From Clostridiales bacterium (GTDB lineage: Bacteria; Bacillota; Clostridia; TANB77; CAG-508), in the NCBI GenBank assembly GCA_019417465.1, contig DXVF01000009.1, positions 1-64,000 of the forward strand: DNA of 64,000 nucleotides, in the 5' to 3' direction. Within the stretch, counting starts at the first letter, position 1; each line of letters starts with the position of its first letter. A model generated the notes under the pieces. It was not told the origin of the DNA. It made no database searches and worked only from the letters and a program-made list of their open reading frames with translations. Both the position numbers and the translations under genes were made by a program. Positions 56,511 to 64,000 of the stretch are shown piece by piece.

Positions 56511-57110
56511 ATGATAAAAATGATTGACTTGCCATATCCAATGAACGCATTAGAGCCATATTATACAATGGAAACATTAGATTTACATTATAATATATTG
56601 TATAAAGGATATGTAGATAACTTTAATAAAACAGAAGATAAATTAAAAGATGTAAGAGAAACAAGTGATTATTCAAATATAAAATGTTTAGAAAAAAACT
56701 TAAGTTTTTTTGGTTCGGGAGTAATTTTGCATGAATTATTTTTTAAAAACATGGGACCCGCTATGCCAACAAGTCCAAATGTAGAATTTATGGAGCAGAT
56801 AATAAAAGACTTTGGAAGTTTTGAAAAATTTAAAAAACAATTTTCTGAAGCTGCAAGTCAAGTAGAGGCCTCTGGGTGGTGTTTATTAGTTTGGACAAAT
56901 AGGCTAAAAAGACTGAATATACTACAATGCGAAAAACACCAAAATTTAACACTTTGGGGATGTAAGCCAATACTTGTAATAGATATGTGGGAACATTCAT
57001 ATTATTTGCAATATAAAACTAAAAGACCAGAGTATATAAATGCTTTTTGGAATATTGTGAATTGGAATGAAGCAAATAAAAGATTTAATCAAATAAAAAG
57101 TGATGAATAA
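56511..57110 (+). CDS. Fe/Mn superoxide dismutase
   Basis: A 199-residue dismutase. Metal ligands: His in LDLHYNILYKGYV (~residue 26), His in GVILHELFFKN (~75), and Asp/His in VIDMWEHSYYLQY (~157-161). It converts superoxide to peroxide and oxygen in the cytoplasm. Iron or manganese preference is not resolved from sequence. The SD is TTGGAGG. It follows dps by 52 bases with no terminator between them. Confidence 0.92.
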   Translation: MIKMIDLPYPMNALEPYYTMETLDLHYNILYKGYVDNFNKTEDKLKDVRETSDYSNIKCLEKNLSFFGSGVILHELFFKNMGPAMPTSPNVEFMEQIIKDFGSFEKFKKQFSEAASQVEASGWCLLVWTNRLKRLNILQCEKHQNLTLWGCKPILVIDMWEHSYYLQYKTKRPEYINAFWNIVNWNEANKRFNQIKSDE

Positions 57111-57118
57111 ACAAAAAA

Positions 57119-57166
57119 TACACTCTTTTCATAAAATAGAATAATCTAATTTATGAAAGGAGTGTT
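57119..57166 (+). terminator. Hairpin whose 3' arm carries the SD of the next gene
   Basis: ACACTC-TTTTCATAAA pairs with TTTATGAAA-GGAGTGT. The right arm contains AAAGGAG, the SD for the TTG at 57171, followed by TTTTATTT. Confidence 0.7.
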
Positions 57167-57170
57167 TTAT

Positions 57171-58376
57171 TTGAAAAAAATATTTATTATTTTGCTTTGC
57201 ATTATTCTTTCTTTGTTTATAATGATATATCCTAGTTTAGCAATAGAAGCTTCTAGCAGTATTATATATGAAGGAATAGATGTAAGCGAGTATCAAGGGT
57301 ATATAGATTATAAAAAAGTAAAACAAGATGGAATACAAGTAGTGTATATAAGATCAAGTGAAGGTAATAATTACATAGATCCATATTTTGAAACTAATTA
57401 TAAAAAGGCTAAAGAAAATGGACTATATATAGGATGTTATCATTATCTAACTGCAAGAAGCATAGAAGAAGCAAATGAGCAAGCTACATTTTTTGCATCA
57501 TTAGTAAGTAAAAAAGGTATTGATTGCAAGCTAGCAATGGATTTTGAAAGTTTTGATAATTTAACAAATGAAGAAGTGAACCAAATATCTTTAATATTTT
57601 TAAATACAGTAAAGGAACTTACTGGAAAAGACGTTATAGTTTATAGTGATACATATAATGCTACAAATACTTTTGGTGGAGAGATAACAAATTTTCCTAT
57701 TTGGATAGCTCAGTATGATGTAGAAAAGCCAAGTGATAATGGCAATTGGAGTAAATGGGAAGGGTTTCAATATACAGATGTAGGAATTATAAATGGAATT
57801 AATGGGTATGTGGATAGAGATAAATTTACGGAAAATATATTGCTAAATGATAAATCAGAAATACCAAATATAGATCCACCAGAGAAAACAGATACAACTA
57901 AGCAGATAGTGATATTATATGGAGACACTTTAAGTGGAATTGCTAAAAAATATAATACTACAGTAGAAAGATTAGTAGAACTTAATAATATATTAAATCC
58001 AAATTTGATATATGCGGGTGAGACATTAATAGTTCCAGAAAATAATAATGTAACTATAGGAAATGATATTATATATATAGTAAAAAAAGGAGATACGTTA
58101 TGGAATATTGCTAGAGACTATAATGTAACAGTAAGACAAATTGTAAATATAAATAATATAAAAAATCCTAATTTAATTTACATAGGTCAAAGATTAGTTA
58201 TTCCAATAATATCTAATAATTCATATAATACTAACCATACCTTGTATAAAATAAGATATGGAGATACATTATATAGTATTGCACGAAGATATAATACATC
58301 TATTGCAAATATTGTTAGATTAAATAGAATAAAAAATCCAAACTTAATATATGTAGGAGAAACTATAAGAATATAG
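57171..58376 (+). CDS. Secreted GH25 lysozyme with three LysM domains
   Basis: A 401-residue muramidase. It has a signal peptide (~1-25), a GH25 domain beginning GIDVSEYQGYIDYKKVK with the catalytic acids in MDFES and the IDVSEYQG segment, then three LysM repeats (VILYGDTLSGIAKKYN, YIVKKGDTLWNIARDYN, YKIRYGDTLYSIARRYN). It would hydrolyse peptidoglycan of the cell or spore. The TTG at 57171 is chosen for its 8-base distance to AAAGGAG. Confidence 0.93.
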   Translation: MKKIFIILLCIILSLFIMIYPSLAIEASSSIIYEGIDVSEYQGYIDYKKVKQDGIQVVYIRSSEGNNYIDPYFETNYKKAKENGLYIGCYHYLTARSIEEANEQATFFASLVSKKGIDCKLAMDFESFDNLTNEEVNQISLIFLNTVKELTGKDVIVYSDTYNATNTFGGEITNFPIWIAQYDVEKPSDNGNWSKWEGFQYTDVGIINGINGYVDRDKFTENILLNDKSEIPNIDPPEKTDTTKQIVILYGDTLSGIAKKYNTTVERLVELNNILNPNLIYAGETLIVPENNNVTIGNDIIYIVKKGDTLWNIARDYNVTVRQIVNINNIKNPNLIYIGQRLVIPIISNNSYNTNHTLYKIRYGDTLYSIARRYNTSIANIVRLNRIKNPNLIYVGETIRI

Positions 58377-58419
58377 CAAGATGGTATTTTTGCAATTTTA
58401 ACAAAAATCAATTCAAGTA

Positions 58420-58547
58420 TTGACAATATTAACCAAATTAGAGTATAATAATGTGCGTACATAGGTAGGATTCAAAAAGACAAATCCTCCTTAAATATAC
58501 ATCCCATGTAAGGTGGTTCTTAAGATGCCGGAAGGAGGGGAATATTA
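58420..58547 (+). promoter_or_regulatory. rpsU promoter and structured leader
   Basis: TTGACA (58420-58425) and TATAAT (58444-58449) are 18 bases apart. The ~90-base leader holds TCCTCC (58485-58490), able to pair either with upstream GGATT-type sequence or with the SD (GGAGGG, 58534-58539), and a CCTTA/TAAGG hairpin between. Confidence 0.5.
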
Positions 58548-58718
58548 ATGTCAGAGGTTAAAGTTAATAATGGAAATATAGAAGATGCTCTAAAAAGGTT
58601 TAAAAGACAATGTGCTAGAAATGGAGTGTTACAAGAAGTTCGTAAAAGAGAACATTATGAAAAGCCTAGTGTAAAGAGAAAGAAAAAATCAGAGGCTGCA
58701 AGAAAAAGAAAATTCTAA
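58548..58718 (+). CDS. rpsU: 30S ribosomal protein S21
   Basis: A 56-residue ribosomal protein, too short for most ORF cut-offs. It reads SEVKVNNGNIEDALKRF, then KRQCARNGVLQEVRKREHY and a lysine/arginine-rich tail KRKKKSEAARKRKF, a standard S21. The SD GGAGGGG is 8 bases before the ATG. yqeY follows, the normal clostridial order. Confidence 0.95.
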   Translation: MSEVKVNNGNIEDALKRFKRQCARNGVLQEVRKREHYEKPSVKRKKKSEAARKRKF

Positions 58719-58731
58719 AATAATAAATATA

Positions 58732-58759
58732 GGCATTTCCAAAAGGAAATGTCTTTTTT
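58732..58759 (+). terminator. Terminator after rpsU
   Basis: GGCATTTCC pairs with GGAAATGTC (one G-U) across AAAA, followed by six T. Confidence 0.85.
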
Positions 58760-58837
58760 AAAATTAAATAAGATATTAGGAGAAAACAATATTTTATTTT
58801 TAGAATATATAAATAAAAATAAGAAAGGAAGGATATT

Positions 58838-59278
58838 ATGCTTAAAGAAAAACTATTAGAAGACTTAAAAAATTCGATGAAGGAGAAGAACGTTCTTAGA
58901 AAAAATGTAATACAAATGGTAAGAGCTGCAATATTACAAATAGAAAAAGATAAAAATATAGAACTAGATGATCAAAAAATATTAGAAGTTATTGCAAAAG
59001 AATGTAAAAAAAGAAAAGATTCATTATCAGATTACGAAAAAGCAGAAAGAGAAGATTTAATAAATCAGATTAAACAAGAAATCGAAATATTAGATGAATA
59101 TTTACCAAAACAAATGTCAGAAGAGGAATTAACTAAAGTATTAGAAGAAATAATAAAGGATTTAAATGCAACAAGTATGAAGGATATGGGTAAAGTAATG
59201 AAAGAAGCAAAAGAAAAAATAGGTTTAGCAGCGGATGGAAAAACAATAAATGAAGTTGTTAAAAAAATATTGGGGTAA
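58838..59278 (+). CDS. yqeY: GatB/YqeY domain-containing protein
   Basis: A 146-residue protein similar to the tail domain of GatB, the tRNA-dependent amidotransferase subunit. MLKEKLLEDLKNSMKEKNVLRKNVIQMVRAAI, EVIAKECKKRKDSLSDY and EYLPKQMSEEEL are typical. It may bind tRNA; its precise function is unknown. It follows rpsU as usual. Confidence 0.93.
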   Translation: MLKEKLLEDLKNSMKEKNVLRKNVIQMVRAAILQIEKDKNIELDDQKILEVIAKECKKRKDSLSDYEKAEREDLINQIKQEIEILDEYLPKQMSEEELTKVLEEIIKDLNATSMKDMGKVMKEAKEKIGLAADGKTINEVVKKILG

Positions 59279-59284
59279 TAATAT

Positions 59285-60760
59285 ATGAAAGAAAAACTAA
59301 AGAAGATAGTTAATATTGATTTTTTTGCTATTTGTATATTTTTTATTATATTGCTTAGTAATGTATTTTATGTTGGTTTTGGAGCAGTAGATGAATTGTG
59401 GAATTTTTCTAATATATATAAAATGTGCAATGGCTATACAATTTATAAAGATCTAAATGTAATAATAACACCTTTATTTTTTTATTTAGGAGAAGTTATT
59501 TTTAAATTAATTGGACCAAATTACTTGTCCTTTAGAATATACAATTTAGTGATATATTTTGCATTACTTTATTTAATATACAATATTTTTAAAACTTTAA
59601 AAATAGAAAAAATAAGTTCTATAATGTACACATTAATTATATATATGTTTGTATATATAACTATAAGAGCAGGGGCAAATTATAACTGTTTAGCGATATT
59701 ACTTTATTTATTAGGAGTTTTTATAGTATTAAAATTAGATAAAAATAAATGGTTCTTACCATATTTACAAGGGGTAATTGCTTTTATTATTCTTATTACA
59801 AAACAAAATATAGGGGTATATTATTTAATAGCATATTTTATTATGCAAATATTCATAGCTTATAATAATAAAAATATAAAAAAAGAAATAATATTTTTTG
59901 TAAAACAAATTATAACATTTATAATATTATCTATAATATTTTTAATAGTTTTAATTCTTAATGATAATTTAGATAATTTTGTAAATATATGCATATTAGG
60001 AATTAGCGAATTTACTTCTAATAATATAGCTGTAGCAATTCCAGCTATTACAATGTTAAGTGTTGTAGGAATAAGTATAGTTGTAAGTATTATTTTAATA
60101 AAATTAAAAAACATAGATAATGAAGTGAAAATAAATAATATAAAAATGTTACCATTTGTTATAATGTGTATACCAATAGCATTTCCAATTTTTAATAGAT
60201 ATCATGTATATTTATTGTCTATATTAGGAGTTATACTCTTAATATACAATTTGCATATATTAATTGTTAAAGAAATAATAGGCAAAAAAATAATAAGGAA
60301 AATTTATATTATTATGATTATCATTATAACTATATATTATGCCATATTTCTGATTTTAAATAATATTAAATATTATAAAAATTTAGATACATATATTAAT
60401 CCTTATTATGGTTCTATGATTTCAAATGAACAAATAGATAATATTAATAATATTTGTAATTTTATTAAGGAAAATGAGCAAGAAGGAATAGATGTAAAAA
60501 TAATTTCATATACATCAAATTTATATATGAATGTACTAAATAAAAATAATGGAATCTTAGATCTACCATTCTATGGAAATTTAGGAAAAGATGGAGAACA
60601 GGGTATTATAAATATTATTTCTTCAATGGATAATGTAAAAATACTTATTCAAAAAGATGATGAGTTATTCTTTCAAGAGTCAGAAAAAGTTAGAAACTAC
60701 ATAAAACAAAATTTAAAATATGAAGGAGAAATAGAAGATTTTTTAATCTATTCAAAATAA
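59285..60760 (+). CDS. Polytopic membrane protein, possibly GT-C type glycosyltransferase
   Basis: A 491-residue protein with about eleven to twelve membrane helices. Features such as AVDELWNFSNIYKMCNGYTIYKDLNVIITPLFFYLGEVIFKLIGP near the N-terminus resemble GT-C/dolichyl-type glycosyltransferases, where an acidic residue in the first external loop (here Asp-Glu) is catalytic. The donor and acceptor are unknown. It follows yqeY by 6 bases. Confidence 0.7.
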   Translation: MKEKLKKIVNIDFFAICIFFIILLSNVFYVGFGAVDELWNFSNIYKMCNGYTIYKDLNVIITPLFFYLGEVIFKLIGPNYLSFRIYNLVIYFALLYLIYNIFKTLKIEKISSIMYTLIIYMFVYITIRAGANYNCLAILLYLLGVFIVLKLDKNKWFLPYLQGVIAFIILITKQNIGVYYLIAYFIMQIFIAYNNKNIKKEIIFFVKQIITFIILSIIFLIVLILNDNLDNFVNICILGISEFTSNNIAVAIPAITMLSVVGISIVVSIILIKLKNIDNEVKINNIKMLPFVIMCIPIAFPIFNRYHVYLLSILGVILLIYNLHILIVKEIIGKKIIRKIYIIMIIIITIYYAIFLILNNIKYYKNLDTYINPYYGSMISNEQIDNINNICNFIKENEQEGIDVKIISYTSNLYMNVLNKNNGILDLPFYGNLGKDGEQGIINIISSMDNVKILIQKDDELFFQESEKVRNYIKQNLKYEGEIEDFLIYSK

Positions 60761-60762
60761 TT

Positions 60763-60810
60763 AAAATAAGACTAAAATTTAAATTAAATAAAATTTTAGT
60801 TTTATTTTTT
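60763..60810 (+). terminator. Terminator after the membrane protein gene
   Basis: AAAATAAGACTAAAATTT pairs with AAATTTTAGTTTTATTTT. Confidence 0.8.
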
Positions 60811-60868
60811 ATCTTGTATAATTTTTCCAATATATATTATAATAATAAAAAGAAAGGAAGGAATAAAT

Positions 60869-62140
60869 ATGAATTATATTAAAGAAGAAATAAAAAAAGG
60901 AATTAATTTTCATAAAATAAATACAAATAAATTTAAAACAAATTTATTTGCAGTTTTTTTAACAACCTCTTTAAAAAGAGAAACAGTAACAGAAAATGCA
61001 TTATTACCACTAGTATTAAGAAGAGGTTCGGCCTTATTTCAATCACAAGAAGTAATAAGTGAGAAATTAGAAGAAATGTATGGCGCGAGTTTTGATTGTG
61101 GTATAGATAAAGCTGGAAATAATCAAATAATAAAATTTTATCTAGAAACATTAAATGACAATTTTATTCCAACAAAAGAAAATATAACAGAGAAATCATT
61201 TAAGCTGTTATTTGATGTAATATTTAATCCATTAATAATTAATAATGGGTTTAAAGAACAGTATATTGATGGAGAGAAAAATAAATTAAAGCAAATTATT
61301 AGCTCTAAAATTGATAATAAAGCAAAGTATGCTATGGATAGATGTATAGAAGAAATGTATAAAGGTAAACCATACGAGCTATATAAATATGGTTATGTAG
61401 AAGATTTAAACAATATTAATGGAAATTCATTGTATATGTATTATAAAAAGTTATTAAACGAGTGTAAAATTGATATTTTTATTTCTGGAGATAATGAGGA
61501 TAATATTATAGATATAATTAAAAATAATGAACAAATTAAAAACTTAAATGAAAGAAAACCGGAATATACGATAAATGGTGAAAACGAAGAAAAGAAACAA
61601 GTAGAAGCGAAATTAATAAATGAAACCATGGATATAATGCAAGGAAAATTAGTTCTAGGACTAGATGTAATAGACATAAATGAAAAAGATAAATATGCGG
61701 CATCAGTGTATAATATTATCTTAGGAGGTAGCGCAAATTCAAAGTTATTTCAAAATGTACGAGAAAAAGCAAGTCTTGCGTATACTGCTGGATCGAGCTA
61801 TTTAAGGCAGAAGAATAATATAATAATAAGATGTGGAATAGAAATAGAAAATTACGAAAAAGCTGTAGAAATAATAAAAAAACAATTAAAGGAGATGGAA
61901 GAAGGAAAATTTACAGATGCAGACATAGAAAACGCAAAGAATATAATTATATCTACAGTAGATGGAATTTCGGATTCCCAAGACTCTGAAATATCTTACT
62001 ATTTTGGTCAAGAACTTGCAAAAGAATTTGTTTCTATTAAGGAATATATAAAAAATATAGAGAATGTAAAAAAAGAAGAAGTAAATTCTATTGCAAAAAA
62101 AATAAAAATTAATACTATTTATTTTTTAACAAATAATTAA
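60869..62140 (+). CDS. yfmF: M16-like peptidase, YfmF type (inactive partner)
   Basis: A 423-residue member of the insulinase/processing-peptidase family without the HxxEH zinc motif. LTTSLKRETVTENALLPLVLRRGS, EKLEEMYGASFD and LGGSANSKLFQNVREKASLAYTAGSSY match YfmF. The next gene encodes the active YfmH partner, 3-16 bases later. The SD is AAAGGAAGG. The pair probably forms a heterodimeric peptidase. Confidence 0.9.
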   Translation: MNYIKEEIKKGINFHKINTNKFKTNLFAVFLTTSLKRETVTENALLPLVLRRGSALFQSQEVISEKLEEMYGASFDCGIDKAGNNQIIKFYLETLNDNFIPTKENITEKSFKLLFDVIFNPLIINNGFKEQYIDGEKNKLKQIISSKIDNKAKYAMDRCIEEMYKGKPYELYKYGYVEDLNNINGNSLYMYYKKLLNECKIDIFISGDNEDNIIDIIKNNEQIKNLNERKPEYTINGENEEKKQVEAKLINETMDIMQGKLVLGLDVIDINEKDKYAASVYNIILGGSANSKLFQNVREKASLAYTAGSSYLRQKNNIIIRCGIEIENYEKAVEIIKKQLKEMEEGKFTDADIENAKNIIISTVDGISDSQDSEISYYFGQELAKEFVSIKEYIKNIENVKKEEVNSIAKKIKINTIYFLTNN

Positions 62141-62155
62141 TTTGTGGAGGGAAAA

Positions 62156-63427
62156 ATGAAACTAATAGAGAGTTTAAATATAAAAGAAAAAGCTTATATA
62201 GAAAAACTAGAAAATGGGATGACTGTTATTATTATTCCAAAAAATAATACAAATAAAAAATATATAATATGGGGGATAAACTTTGGGTCTATTGATAATC
62301 ATTTTAAGGTAAATGAAGAAGAAATATATATACCAGACGGAGTAGCTCATTTCTTAGAACATAAGATGTTTGAACAAGAAAATGGAACTAATAGTTTAGA
62401 TACATTAATGGCGCTTGGAATAGATGCAAATGCATATACAACAAATGACCATACTGCATATTTATTTGAGTGTACTAACCATTTTTATGAAGGTTTAGAT
62501 GAATTAATGAATTATGTTCAAAATCCGTATTTTACTGATGAAAATGTAGAAAAAGAAAAAGGAATAATATCACAAGAAATAAAAATGTATGATGATGACC
62601 CAGGATGGCAATTGTATATGAGTGTTCTAGATTGTTTATATAAAAATAATCCTATAAAAATAGATATTGCAGGAAGTGTAGATTCTATTAAAAATATTAC
62701 TCCTGAGGTATTATATAAATGTTATAACACTTTTTATGCACCAAACAATATGACATTAGTTGTATGTGGAGATTTTGAACCAAATAAAATATTAAATGAT
62801 ATAAAAAATAGATTAACAAAGGAAATAACACATGACAAGTTAGAAAGAATTTATCCAGAAAAAGAAAACGAAATAAATAAAAAAAATATACAAAAAAATA
62901 TGAATGTAAGTATACCACTTTTTGCTATTGGATTTAAAGATATAAAGGGAATAGATGATGATATAGTAAAAAAACATATAGCAATAGAGATTTTATTAAA
63001 TATGTTAATCGGAAAAAGTTCTAATTTATATAAGAAATTATATAATGATGGGATATTATTAGAAGAACCTGATATGGATTATGAATTTTCTAAACAGTAT
63101 GCTCATGTAGTTATTTCAGGTCAATCTGAAAATCCAGATGAAATTTATAAAGAACTTGAAGAAAAAATAAAAGAGTATAAGGAGAATGGATTAGATTCTA
63201 AACATTTTGAAAGAATAAAGAAGAAAGTATATGGTGACTATGTTGTAGAATATAATAGTATCTCTGATATTGCTAGAATGTTTCTAGCAGATTCTATGAA
63301 GAATATTTCTTCGTTTGATTATATTGAACAATATAATCAAATAAGTAAGGAATATGCAGAAAAAATATTAGAAGAAATATTTAATACAGATTTCATGGTT
63401 ATGTCAACAATAAAAGGAAAAGAATAA
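62156..63427 (+). CDS. yfmH: M16 family zinc peptidase, YfmH type
   Basis: A 423-residue insulinase-family peptidase with the inverted zinc motif HFLEH (residues ~60-64) followed by KMFEQENG, and the downstream E-x6-E ligand. AYTTNDHTAYLFECTNHFYEGLDELMNYVQNP is typical of YfmH. The ATG at 62156 follows GGAGGG by 4-5 bases. It is cotranscribed with yfmF. Confidence 0.93.
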   Translation: MKLIESLNIKEKAYIEKLENGMTVIIIPKNNTNKKYIIWGINFGSIDNHFKVNEEEIYIPDGVAHFLEHKMFEQENGTNSLDTLMALGIDANAYTTNDHTAYLFECTNHFYEGLDELMNYVQNPYFTDENVEKEKGIISQEIKMYDDDPGWQLYMSVLDCLYKNNPIKIDIAGSVDSIKNITPEVLYKCYNTFYAPNNMTLVVCGDFEPNKILNDIKNRLTKEITHDKLERIYPEKENEINKKNIQKNMNVSIPLFAIGFKDIKGIDDDIVKKHIAIEILLNMLIGKSSNLYKKLYNDGILLEEPDMDYEFSKQYAHVVISGQSENPDEIYKELEEKIKEYKENGLDSKHFERIKKKVYGDYVVEYNSISDIARMFLADSMKNISSFDYIEQYNQISKEYAEKILEEIFNTDFMVMSTIKGKE

Positions 63428-63724
63428 TGTAAAATTTAAAATATAAAAAATAGTTAATAAAAAATTTAGTATTTTTATGATAAAATAGATAATAAAAATA
63501 ATCAACTTGTCAAATGCAGTTTTTACAATATTTTTGAGGTTTTTGGAATACAAAAAAGGTAAATATACAACAGTGTAAAATAGTGTCGAAAAAGAGAGAA
63601 AAATGTTATACGAAAAAAATGTAAACTCCTTTAAAAACAAGCAAATTTGTTGACGCACATGTAAAAATATGGTATTTTAAATATATACGAAAGAGAAGTA
63701 CACGAAAAAAAGGAGCGTGATTAT
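63428..63724 (+). promoter_or_regulatory. Upstream region of the Spo0E-like gene
   Basis: It contains TTGACG (63649-63654) and a TATTTT-type -10 17 bases later, and an isolated TGTCGAA (63584-63590) that matches the Spo0A box core. No coding frame. Confidence 0.4.
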
Positions 63725-63907
63725 ATGTTAGATGAAAGAATCTGTAAACTAAGGCAAAAGTTAAATGAGAGTATTATGGAGGGACAAGATTATAATGTAA
63801 CATATAAATTAAGCGTAGAATTAGACCAATTAATTGCACAATATTATAAAAAAAGATTAAGAGGTATAAATAAAAAAATAAAAATGCCAAAAAAGAAAAT
63901 GAAATAA
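63725..63907 (+). CDS. Spo0E-family aspartyl-phosphate phosphatase
   Basis: A 60-residue helical hairpin protein. KLNESIMEGQDYNVTYKLSVELDQLIAQYY carries the SxELD core of Spo0E-like phosphatases, which dephosphorylate Spo0A~P and delay sporulation. The C-terminus is lysine-rich. The SD is AAAGGAG. A possible Spo0A box upstream would allow feedback; that is inference. Confidence 0.9.
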   Translation: MLDERICKLRQKLNESIMEGQDYNVTYKLSVELDQLIAQYYKKRLRGINKKIKMPKKKMK

Positions 63908-63927
63908 ATATTTAAATTTATGTTCTT

Positions 63928-63983
63928 AAGAATAAAGTATTTTGTGAGGTTCTTGTATCGCAAATTTGCTTTATTCTTTTTTT
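63928..63983 (+). terminator. Terminator after the Spo0E-like gene
   Basis: AAGAATAAAG (63928-63937) pairs with CTTTATTCTT (63969-63978), followed by T-run. Confidence 0.75.
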
Positions 63984-64000
63984 AATATTAAAATATATTT

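Overview
This window is strongly AT-rich chromosomal DNA from a spore-forming member of the Clostridia, probably an uncultivated gut-type lineage. The evidence is the gene content and order: mnmG-rsmG-parA-parB, the sporulation genes spmA/spmB, spoIIR, a gerM-like gene and a spo0E-like gene, an AbrB-type regulator, the murA-walJ-rlmH block, clostridial promoters and purine-rich Shine-Dalgarno (SD) sites, and frequent TTG starts.

Layout. 1-5.2 kb: tRNA modification, rRNA methylation and chromosome segregation genes. 5.4-5.7 kb: two tRNA-Ser genes. 5.9-11.6 kb: a patatin-like lipase and a giant 2-hydroxyacyl-CoA dehydratase activase fusion. 11.9-19.7 kb: gerM, trmN6, rsmI, abrB, spmAB, rlmH, walJ, murA, spoIIR. 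20.7-26.8 kb: UDP-sugar pyrophosphorylase, phosphoglucomutase, a spore/cell-wall M14 peptidase and an M18 aminopeptidase. 26.9-29 kb: a YoeB/RelB-type toxin-antitoxin pair, tRNA-Arg, yhbY and a UPF0016 transporter. 29.1-39 kb: a Gld-type ABC exporter, a YkvI-like carrier, a DUF5711 protein, CvpA, an LCP ligase, DacA and ComEA. 39.3-49.3 kb: a restriction-modification island inserted at the initiator tRNA-Met gene, with a decayed copy of the tRNA 3' half at its far end. 49.5-64 kb: a GNAT, a sortase-anchored protein, a WG-repeat protein, a YdjI-like SPFH protein, Dps and SOD, a GH25/LysM lysozyme, rpsU, yqeY, yfmF/yfmH and a Spo0E-like phosphatase.

Main discovery. Seven otherwise healthy genes (parB, patatin, the activase fusion, trmN6, spmB, murA, UPF0016) plus cvpA are out of frame, at eleven sites in total. 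Every site has the same structure: the zero-frame codon is CGG, and skipping its C so that GGN is read as glycine restores a conserved protein. The other CGG trinucleotides I found in genes straddle codon boundaries; I found no CGG acting as an ordinary arginine codon, while CGA, CGC, CGT and AGA are used. This strict codon phase argues against random sequencing error. It suggests that CGG is an unassigned or hungry codon at which ribosomes shift +1, or that a CGGN quadruplet is read as glycine. murA and parB are on the list, so the event would have to be efficient.

Other items: a four-copy dispersed intergenic repeat (14.3, 36.7, 38.2, 55.8 kb) with partly covarying stems; a LlaJI-like operon of two C5 methyltransferases with McrB/McrC-type subunits; an AlwI-like system; and three terminator-like hairpins whose 3' arm carries the SD or start codon of the next gene. 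All calls are from reading the sequence only; no searches were run.
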